Source: a bacterium (lineage in GTDB: Bacteria; NPL-UPA2; JAGMAN01). From it: a DNA stretch of 15,179 nt. The first letter of the stretch is position 1; each line of letters starts with the position of its first letter. Below, one piece after another: positions 7,550 through 14,153 of the stretch. The DNA is taken from positions 1 through 15,179 of the forward strand of contig JAGMAN010000083.1 in assembly GCA_023130215.1 (NCBI GenBank), written 5' to 3'. Under the pieces are notes generated by a model that ran no database searches, was not told where the DNA came from, and saw only the letters and a list, made by a program, of their open reading frames with translations. Position numbers and translations under genes: made by a program.

Positions 7550-7572
7550 CAATCAAAAGGAGGAGAATCCTA

Positions 7573-8502
7573 ATGAAGAGAGTATCCCATAAATTGTCAT
7601 TGAACAGCCGTGGACTGCGTTGCCGGCTGATGTCAGCCTTTGCCCTGATGGCCGTTGTCCCCCTTCTCATCTTTGCCCAGCACATCTTCCCTTCCTTAGG
7701 GCCTACCAAGGAACCCAGTTTGTTGCTCTTAGCAGCCATTATCTTCTCTTTGCTCGGTCTTTCTCTCATGGTCAACATCCTTAAGCCAATCTCCAGATTA
7801 GCCTCTGGAGCCAGGGCTCTGGCCAATGGCACCCTCATCCCAAAATTTGAACTGAGAAGGGAGGATGAGATTGGTCAGTTGGGAGATGCTCTTAACAGCA
7901 TGCGGGAAGGGCTCCGCCAGAGCGTTAACGACCTGAAGGCTCACGAGGAGAAGACAGAAAAGTTTAATCGTGAGATAAGAGAACTCCTGGAGAGGATTGA
8001 AGCCCTCTCCATCACTGATGATCTCACCGGACTTTACAACAAGAAGTATCTTGAGGGTAGATTGGGTGAGGAGATACAGAGGGCGATTATGTATCAGCGA
8101 CCCTGCTCTTTGGCCATCTTCGCCATTGATCACTTTAAAAGCTATAATGATTCCTATGGGGAGAGGGCCGGCGATTTGGTTTTGCAGGAAGTTGCTGGTC
8201 TCATCCGAGCTCATAGCACCGATATAGATAAGGTGGCTCGTTCGGGAGGGGGGCGCTTTGGAGTAATTTTGCCGGAGAAAAATAAGAAGGAAGCCCTTCT
8301 CTTTGCTGAGGAGGTGAAAAGAGTGGTGGAGAGGCACCGCTTTCCCCACGAGAGGAGTCAACCCGGTGGCAGACTGACCATAAGTGCAGGTGTGGCCGCT
8401 AATCCCATTGACGGAGCGAAGGCCCAGGAGCTGCTGGAAAAAGCTGTCTCGGCTGGGAACCGGGCTAAGGAGGAGGGAGGAAATAGAGTATATGGGTACT
8501 AA
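7573..8502 (+). CDS. Membrane protein with HAMP-like region and degenerate GGDEF domain
   Basis: A 309-residue inner-membrane signalling protein. Two hydrophobic helices (about 19-37 and 49-70) flank a very short outside loop. A HAMP-like segment follows (KPISRLASGARAL to DEIGQLGDALNSM), then a coiled coil (about 115-145) and a GGDEF-type domain (about 146-309) introduced by DDLTGLYNKKYLE. The metal-binding IDHFKSYND (185-193) is kept, but the signature reads GGGRF (225-229) instead of GGDEF/GGEEF. The catalytic acidic pair is replaced by Gly and Arg, and the inhibitory-site RxxD is TDID here. Synthesis of c-di-GMP is therefore unlikely; a GTP- or protein-binding regulatory role is the inference. 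It is the first gene behind a perfect-consensus promoter and overlaps pilT by 11 bp, pointing to a role in pilus control. The start has an ideal AGGAGG. Confidence 0.88.
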   Translation: MKRVSHKLSLNSRGLRCRLMSAFALMAVVPLLIFAQHIFPSLGPTKEPSLLLLAAIIFSLLGLSLMVNILKPISRLASGARALANGTLIPKFELRREDEIGQLGDALNSMREGLRQSVNDLKAHEEKTEKFNREIRELLERIEALSITDDLTGLYNKKYLEGRLGEEIQRAIMYQRPCSLAIFAIDHFKSYNDSYGERAGDLVLQEVAGLIRAHSTDIDKVARSGGGRFGVILPEKNKKEALLFAEEVKRVVERHRFPHERSQPGGRLTISAGVAANPIDGAKAQELLEKAVSAGNRAKEEGGNRVYGY

Positions 8503-9562
8503 AATAGAAGAGCTTCTGCGATTGATGGTGGACAGGGGAGCATCGGACCTACATCTGACTGTAAGTAGCCCTCCTCAACTGCGCATAGATGAAAGATTGG
8601 TTGCCACCGAGTTTGACGTCCTTACCCCGCAGTCTTGTCAGGAACTTGTTTATAGCCTCCTTTCTGAAACCCAGAAGAGAAGATTTGAAAAGGAACTTGA
8701 GTTTGACATTTCTTTTGGCCTGGAAGATGTAGGTAGATTCCGAATGAATTTCTTTAAGCAGAGGGGATGGGTAGGAGCGGCCATACGGCTGATCCCTTTC
8801 CAGATCCCCGCTTTTGAAGAACTGGGTCTGCCCAAGGTGGCCGCTAAGCTGTCCTCTTTGCCCAAAGGCCTGGTGCTGGTAACCGGTCCCACCGGATGCG
8901 GTAAGTCAACTACGCTTGCTTCCATCATTGAAAGGATAAATGCCCAGCGTCCCTGTCATATAATTACGGTGGAGGACCCAATTGAGTATGTTCACCAGAA
9001 TAAGAAGTCCATAGTCAATCAGCGGGAGGTGGGCTCTGATACCCATTCCTTTGCCAATGCCCTGAAATATATCCTCCGTGAAGACCCGGATGTCATTTTA
9101 GTTGGAGAAATGCGGGACCTGGAGACAGTGGAGATGACCCTTCTGGCGGCTGAGACCGGACATTTAGTATTTGCGACGCTTCATACATCGGATGCTGTTC
9201 AAACGGCAAACCGGATCATTGATATGTTCCCGGCTCACCAGCAGAATCAGGTGAGGACACAACTTTCCTTTGTCATTCAGGCAGTCCTCAGCCAGCAGCT
9301 TATCCCTAAGCGGGAGGGGAAGGGAAGGGTGTTAGCGGCTGAGGTTATGATTGCCAGTCCAGCCATTCGAGCTTTAATCCGGGAGGAGAAAGCGCACCAG
9401 ATTTATTCAGTAATTCAGACTGGTAGTAGCCTGGGGATGCAGACCATGAATCAAGCTTTCTTTGAACTTTACCAGCGCAGACTAATAAGTTATGAGCAAG
9501 CTTTAGCCAGAACAACTGATCTGGATGATTTAGAAAGAATATTTAAACAAACCCGGCAATGA
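8492..9562 (+). CDS. pilT: Type IV pilus retraction ATPase PilT
   Basis: Cytoplasmic hexameric ATPase that powers pilus disassembly and twitching. The 356-residue length is typical for PilT. Motifs in order: GASDLHLTVSSPPQLRID at the N-terminus; Walker A GPTGCGKST (132-140); Asp box ITVEDPIEYVHQNKKSIVNQ; Walker B DVILVGEMRDLET (200-212); and His box TGHLVFATLHTSDAVQTANR. The retraction signature AIRALIREEKAHQI (about 291-304) corresponds to the PilT AIRNLIRE motif, followed by GSSLGMQTMNQ. The ATG at 8492 overlaps the GGDEF-like gene by 11 bp, with GGAGG ending 11 bases upstream. The frame is open further left to 8384, but those 36 residues lie inside the upstream gene and do not match the family. 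PilT preceding pilB and pilC is a common pilus gene order. Confidence 0.96.
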   Translation: MGTKIEELLRLMVDRGASDLHLTVSSPPQLRIDERLVATEFDVLTPQSCQELVYSLLSETQKRRFEKELEFDISFGLEDVGRFRMNFFKQRGWVGAAIRLIPFQIPAFEELGLPKVAAKLSSLPKGLVLVTGPTGCGKSTTLASIIERINAQRPCHIITVEDPIEYVHQNKKSIVNQREVGSDTHSFANALKYILREDPDVILVGEMRDLETVEMTLLAAETGHLVFATLHTSDAVQTANRIIDMFPAHQQNQVRTQLSFVIQAVLSQQLIPKREGKGRVLAAEVMIASPAIRALIREEKAHQIYSVIQTGSSLGMQTMNQAFFELYQRRLISYEQALARTTDLDDLERIFKQTRQ

Positions 9563-11271
9563 TTAAGTCGCTAAAGAAGCAACTGAAAGATATATTGATT
9601 GAAGGGAAGCTAACCACAGAGGAGGAACTTAATCAGGCTCTTCAGGTCCAGAAAGAAGAAGGGGGTCGGCTCAGCCAGATTCTCATTAGATTGGGCTATA
9701 TTGATGAAAAAGAGTTAGCTGCCTGCCTGGGCAAGGAGCTCAACATCCCACCCATAAACCTGGAGAAGTTCCGAATTGACCCTGAGATAGTAAAGATCGT
9801 TCCCGAACAGGTAGCCCGCCATTATCAGCTCATAGTGCTTTCCCGAATAGGTCCGACCCTTACTGTAGCTATGGTTGATCCCCTCAACATCTTCGCCATG
9901 GATGACATAAAAGCCCTCACTAACTATAAAATAGAGCCTGTCATCGGCACTGAGAAAGATATCAATGAGGCTATAAACCAGTGCTACGGCAGTGCCACTG
10001 GTGGTTTAGAGGATATTCTCAAGGATATAGAAGAGAAGGAAGTGGAGGTAATCAAGGTCGGAGGCGATGAGATAGACACTGGCCAAATTTTAAAGGCAGT
10101 GGATGAGACCCCGGTAGTTAAGGCGGTAAATCTGATTTTAGTAGAAGCGGTGAAGGAAAAAGCCAGCGATATATTGATAGAACCATGGCAGGAAAGAATG
10201 CGAGTCCGCTATCGGGTGGATGGAATACTCCATGAGTTCACCTCTCCTCCCAAATCTATGCATCAAGCGATGGTTTCCCGGATAAAGATTATGTCGGACC
10301 TGGATATTGCTGAAAGGCGCCTCCCCCAGGATGGGCGGTTTAAGGTAGAGGTAGAAGGAAGGGAAGTGGATTTCCGCATCTCTGTCCTACCATCCAGTTT
10401 TGGAGAGAAGGTAGCTATCCGGGTTTTAGATAAGAGCGCTATCAAGCTAAATGTAGAGGAGTTGGGATTTGAACTAAAATCGCTTAAGGACTTAAAAGAG
10501 TGTGCCAGGCAACCGCACGGCATGATTCTTGTCTGTGGACCTACCGGCTGTGGAAAAACGACCACTCTTTATTCCGTTCTCAAGTTCGTTGACCAGCCAG
10601 GACTGAATTTAGTTACCGTAGAGGACCCGATTGAGTACGAACTTAAAGGAATAAATCAGGTAACAATTAAGTCAGATATTGGATTAACATTCTCCAGTGC
10701 TCTCAGGTCCATCCTGCGCCAGGACCCGGATGTGATTATGGTAGGGGAGATGAGAGACTACGAGACAGTGGATGTGGCTGTAAAAGCGGCTCTCACAGGG
10801 CATCTTGTCCTTTCCAGCCTTCACACCACTACTGCCCCGGGAGCCATTGTGCGTTTGATTAACATGGGGATTGAGCCATTTCTTATTTCCTCTTCTATCC
10901 TTTTGGTAGCGGCCCAGAGATTGGTGCGTAAAATCTGCCCTAAGTGCAAAGAATCTTATCAGGCTTCTTCCCAGGTTTTAGAGCAGTTGAAACTAAAAGC
11001 CGAAGAGTTAACCCTCTATAGAGGAAAGGGATGTCCGCAGTGTAGCCAGACCGGCTACAGCGGCCGGGTTGGCATTATTGAGACCCTGGTCCTTGGGCCG
11101 GAGTTAAGGGAGATGGTTATGAGCGAAGCCTCCTCAGGGAAAATTAAGGCAGAGGCCAGAAGATTGGGGATGAGAACATTGAGGGAAAATGGAGTGGAGA
11201 AAGTCCTGGCTGGAGTGACCACGGTGGAGGAAGTGCTAAGAGTAACGGGAGAGGATGAGGAGCATGGTTAA
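9559..11271 (+). CDS. pilB: PilB/GspE-type assembly ATPase, first tandem paralogue (divergent)
   Basis: Hexameric ATPase of the type IV pilus/type II secretion family; 570 residues. The N-terminal domain has two 24-residue repeats (8-31 and 37-60) resembling the MshEN motif that binds c-di-GMP in MshE. The ATPase core has Walker A GPTGCGKTT (327-335), Asp box VTVEDPIEYELKG, Walker B DVIMVGEMRDYET (391-403) and a zinc-binding tetracysteine C460, C463, C492, C495. Two normally conserved spots differ: the SDIHIEP motif reads SDILIEP (His to Leu, residue 206) and the His box reads LHTTTAPGAI where LHTND is usual. The Walker A and B residues needed for ATP hydrolysis are intact. It begins with a 4-bp ATGA overlap with pilT and no clear Shine-Dalgarno, so translation is probably coupled. 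A very similar gene follows directly. Confidence 0.93.
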   Translation: MIKSLKKQLKDILIEGKLTTEEELNQALQVQKEEGGRLSQILIRLGYIDEKELAACLGKELNIPPINLEKFRIDPEIVKIVPEQVARHYQLIVLSRIGPTLTVAMVDPLNIFAMDDIKALTNYKIEPVIGTEKDINEAINQCYGSATGGLEDILKDIEEKEVEVIKVGGDEIDTGQILKAVDETPVVKAVNLILVEAVKEKASDILIEPWQERMRVRYRVDGILHEFTSPPKSMHQAMVSRIKIMSDLDIAERRLPQDGRFKVEVEGREVDFRISVLPSSFGEKVAIRVLDKSAIKLNVEELGFELKSLKDLKECARQPHGMILVCGPTGCGKTTTLYSVLKFVDQPGLNLVTVEDPIEYELKGINQVTIKSDIGLTFSSALRSILRQDPDVIMVGEMRDYETVDVAVKAALTGHLVLSSLHTTTAPGAIVRLINMGIEPFLISSSILLVAAQRLVRKICPKCKESYQASSQVLEQLKLKAEELTLYRGKGCPQCSQTGYSGRVGIIETLVLGPELREMVMSEASSGKIKAEARRLGMRTLRENGVEKVLAGVTTVEEVLRVTGEDEEHG

Positions 11272-12940
11272 GTCTCTGAGGAAACGCCTAAATGAGATCC
11301 TCATTGAAGGGGGCCTGATAACTGAGGCACAGCTTGAGCAAGCTCTAAAGATTCAGAGAAAGAAGGGGGGACGGTTAGGTCAGGTCCTGGCAGAAGAAGG
11401 CTATGTTAACGAAACCGATTTGGTGGCCTGTCTTGCTGCCGAACTGAGCATTCCTCCAATAAACCTGAGTAAGTATCAAATAGATGAGGAGATTGTTAAT
11501 CTCATTCCAGAACATGTGGCCCGGCACTATCAACTCCTCCCTCTATCTAAAATAGGCAAGACCCTCACTGTAGCTATGGCTGACCCCCTTAATGTTTTTG
11601 CTATGGACGATATCAAGATTCTCACTGGATACCGGATCGAGCCGATTATCTGCACAGAGAAAGATATAAAGGAGGCCATAGACCGATATTATGGCTCCAG
11701 GGAGAAGATGGGGGACATTTTGAAGGAAATTGGAGCTGAGGCTGTCCCTCCTTCAGGCGAAGAAGAGATGGACTCGCATGAACTTCTCAAAGAGACGGAA
11801 GAAGCCCCCGTAGTCAAGATAGTCAACTTCATTCTCTTGGAAGCTATGGGACAAAGGGCGAGCGATATCCACATTGAGCCACAGCGGGAATGCTTGAAGG
11901 TTCGTTATCGGGTAGATGGCCTGCTTCAGGAAATGGTATCTCCACCAAAGAAGATAGAAAAGGCAATACTGGCACGGCTCAAGATCATGTCTGGATTGGA
12001 TATTGCCGAAAAGCGAGTGCCCCAGGATGGACGCTTCAGAGCGAAGTTACGGGGGAAGGAAATAGACTATAGAGTCTCTTCTCTACCAATTTCTTTCGGG
12101 GAGAAGATAGTCCTTCGGGCATTAGACAAGAGCAGTCTGACAGTAGGACTTGATAAGTTAGGATTTGAAGAGGAACCATTGAGGGACTTTGAGCGGTGTA
12201 TAAATAAACCTTATGGCATGATCCTGGTCACCGGCCCCACCGGGAGCGGAAAATCAACCACCCTCTATTCAGTTCTCAGCCGGCTAAATACCTCAGAAAG
12301 AAATATCATTACCGTCGAGGACCCGGTTGAGTATCAGGTGGAAGGAATAACTCAAATTCAGGCCAATCCGGATATCGGATTAACTTTTGCCGCTGGACTG
12401 CGTTCACTGCTGAGGCAGAGTCCGGACATCATCATGATTGGAGAGATAAGGGATAGAGAAACTGCGGACATCGCTGTTAAGGCAGCTCTCACCGGGCAGT
12501 TGGTTCTGAGCACTCTCCATACTAATGACGCGGCTGGAGCAATAACCCGCCTGATTGACATGGGAGTGGAGCCTTTTCTTGTTTCCTCTTCCCTTATTGG
12601 GGCAGCGGCCCAGAGATTGGTCAGAAAGATCTGCCCCGAATGCAAGGAGCCATATAAACTACCTCCAGCCATTCAGGAGAAAATGAAGTTGGAAAATCCC
12701 ACCGTCTATCGGGGCAAAGGTTGTTCAAAATGTCGGCAGACAGGTTACCATGGTAGAGTGGCAGTCTTAGAGGTTTTAGTGATTAACGAAGAGATAAGGG
12801 ATATGATTGTGAAGAGAGCCTCATCAGATGAGATCAGGGAAAAGGGGCGCCGAGCAGGGATGAAGTTATTAAGGGACAGCGGAATGGAGAAGATGAAAGC
12901 AGGAATAACCTCTCTGGAAGAAGTACTGCGAGTGACTTAA
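11264..12940 (+). CDS. pilB: PilB/GspE-type assembly ATPase, second tandem paralogue (canonical)
   Basis: A 558-residue assembly ATPase, by eye more than half identical to the preceding protein along its whole length. The N-terminal MshEN-like repeats are at 8-31 and 37-60; here the key Arg-Leu pairs (RLN, RLGQ) are closer to the c-di-GMP-binding consensus. The core is canonical: ASDIHIEP (about 199-206), Walker A GPTGSGKST (324-332), Asp box ITVEDPVEYQVEG, Walker B DIIMIGEIRDRET, LHTNDAAGAITRL, and zinc cysteines C457, C460, C487, C490. The Gln in TGQLVLSTLHT replaces the usual His. The start at 11264 gives MVKSLRKRL, which aligns with MIKSLKKQL of the first paralogue; an ATG at 11255 would add three residues. 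It overlaps the first gene by 8 bp. Its canonical motifs make it the better candidate for the main extension motor. Confidence 0.94.
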   Translation: MVKSLRKRLNEILIEGGLITEAQLEQALKIQRKKGGRLGQVLAEEGYVNETDLVACLAAELSIPPINLSKYQIDEEIVNLIPEHVARHYQLLPLSKIGKTLTVAMADPLNVFAMDDIKILTGYRIEPIICTEKDIKEAIDRYYGSREKMGDILKEIGAEAVPPSGEEEMDSHELLKETEEAPVVKIVNFILLEAMGQRASDIHIEPQRECLKVRYRVDGLLQEMVSPPKKIEKAILARLKIMSGLDIAEKRVPQDGRFRAKLRGKEIDYRVSSLPISFGEKIVLRALDKSSLTVGLDKLGFEEEPLRDFERCINKPYGMILVTGPTGSGKSTTLYSVLSRLNTSERNIITVEDPVEYQVEGITQIQANPDIGLTFAAGLRSLLRQSPDIIMIGEIRDRETADIAVKAALTGQLVLSTLHTNDAAGAITRLIDMGVEPFLVSSSLIGAAAQRLVRKICPECKEPYKLPPAIQEKMKLENPTVYRGKGCSKCRQTGYHGRVAVLEVLVINEEIRDMIVKRASSDEIREKGRRAGMKLLRDSGMEKMKAGITSLEEVLRVT

Positions 12941-12941
12941 G

Positions 12942-14150
12942 ATGCCGCTTTATAGATACAAGGCTAAGGATTCAGATGGTCGCACTCTCTCGGGGACCTT
13001 AGAGGCGGAGAGCGAAAAGAGCCTGGTCAATCTTCTCAGGGAGAAGGGGCTGGTAATCGTTGGTCTGACTGAGGAGAAGCGTCGGACTAAGCTCGGGAAG
13101 GGGAGAAAAGGAAAGGTAAAAGCAGATGACCTGGTTATCTTCTCTCGACAGTTAGCAACGATGGTCAACGCCGGTCTGCCCCTTATGCAAAGTCTAAATG
13201 TGCTCAACGAGCAGATGGAAAGCAAGGCTTTTAAGGCCATAGGCAAAGAGATCGAGCAGGAGGTTGAGGGAGGAGCCAATTTCTCGGATGCTTTGGCTAA
13301 ACACCCACAGGTATTCTCCCGCCTCTTCGTAAATCTGGTCCGAGCAGGGGAAGCAAGCGGGATGCTTGACGAGATCCTGGATCGAGTGGCCAGCTATTTG
13401 GAGGCATCTACTGCCTTAAGGAGAAAGGTGAAGTCCGCCCTTATCTATCCAGCTATCATCACGGTGGTGGCCATTCTGGTAGTGTTCTTTATGGTAGTAG
13501 TAGTAGTCCCATCTTTTGAGGCAATCTTTTCTGATTTCGGCGGCCAGTTGCCCCTGCCCACCCAGATTTTGATTAACATCAGTAAGTTGGCACGAAAGTA
13601 CATTGTATTTATTTTGGCAGGAATGGGAGTAGCTATCTACTTCTTTCGTCGCTACCTGCGAACAGATGCTGGCCGGCTGAAGTGGGATAGACTTACTCTC
13701 AACCTACCTGTATTTGGGTCTCTCTTACGGAAAGTAGCCATTTCGAAATTTTCCCGAACTTTATCTACCTTGCTTAAGAGTGGGGTGCCTATCTTAGGGT
13801 CTTTAGAGATTGTTGGTAAAACAGCTGATAACAAGGTGGTGGAGCAAGCGCTGAATAGTGTGCGCTCAAGCATCAGGGAAGGAGAGAGTATCGCCGGGCC
13901 ATTGGGTGAGAGTGGTGTATTTCCACCTATGGTGGTGCGGATGATTTCGGTGGGGGAACAGACTGGAGCCTTAGAAGAGATGCTCGGGAAAATATCCGAT
14001 TTCTATGATGAGCAGGTGAGTGCGGCTGTCTCAGGCCTAACCTCTATGATCGAGCCCTTGATCATCGTCTTCCTGGGATTGGTCATTGGAGGCATCGTTT
14101 TAGCTATATTCCTTCCCATATTTAAGATGGGCGAGCTCATTCAGATGTAG
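12942..14150 (+). CDS. pilC: Type IV pilus inner-membrane platform protein PilC
   Basis: Polytopic GspF/PilC-family protein that sits in the inner membrane above the motor ATPases and hands pilin subunits to the growing fibre. At 402 residues it is the usual length. The N-terminus MPLYRYKAKDSDGRTLSGTL is typical. Two repeated GspF domains follow, each starting with a helix such as FSRQLATMVNAGLPLMQSL (67-85) and FSRTLSTLLKSGVPILGSLE (270-289). Membrane helices fall at about 168-190, 219-236 and 371-393. Only 1 bp separates it from the preceding ATPase stop codon and there is no obvious Shine-Dalgarno, suggesting translational coupling. Pilin, prepilin peptidase and PilMNOPQ genes are not in the window, so they must lie elsewhere or to the right. 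Confidence 0.95.
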   Translation: MPLYRYKAKDSDGRTLSGTLEAESEKSLVNLLREKGLVIVGLTEEKRRTKLGKGRKGKVKADDLVIFSRQLATMVNAGLPLMQSLNVLNEQMESKAFKAIGKEIEQEVEGGANFSDALAKHPQVFSRLFVNLVRAGEASGMLDEILDRVASYLEASTALRRKVKSALIYPAIITVVAILVVFFMVVVVVPSFEAIFSDFGGQLPLPTQILINISKLARKYIVFILAGMGVAIYFFRRYLRTDAGRLKWDRLTLNLPVFGSLLRKVAISKFSRTLSTLLKSGVPILGSLEIVGKTADNKVVEQALNSVRSSIREGESIAGPLGESGVFPPMVVRMISVGEQTGALEEMLGKISDFYDEQVSAAVSGLTSMIEPLIIVFLGLVIGGIVLAIFLPIFKMGELIQM

Positions 14151-14153
14151 AGG

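Noticed and set aside
8242-8259. GGGRF arising from a sequencing error in the G-run
   Set aside because: The frame is intact on both sides and several base changes would be needed to restore GGDEF, so a single homopolymer error cannot explain it.
7798-8361. 187-codon open frame on the minus strand opposite the GGDEF-like gene
   Set aside because: It is antisense to a clearly coding gene, shows no recognisable domain, and is explained as a shadow of the opposite strand.
8384-8491. 36-residue N-terminal extension of PilT
   Set aside because: It lies within the GGDEF-like gene and lacks PilT similarity. The ATG at 8492 begins with the typical PilT N-terminus.
9559-12940. A single fused or frameshifted ATPase rather than two genes
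   Set aside because: Each reading frame is complete, with its own N-terminal domain, Walker motifs and zinc cysteines.
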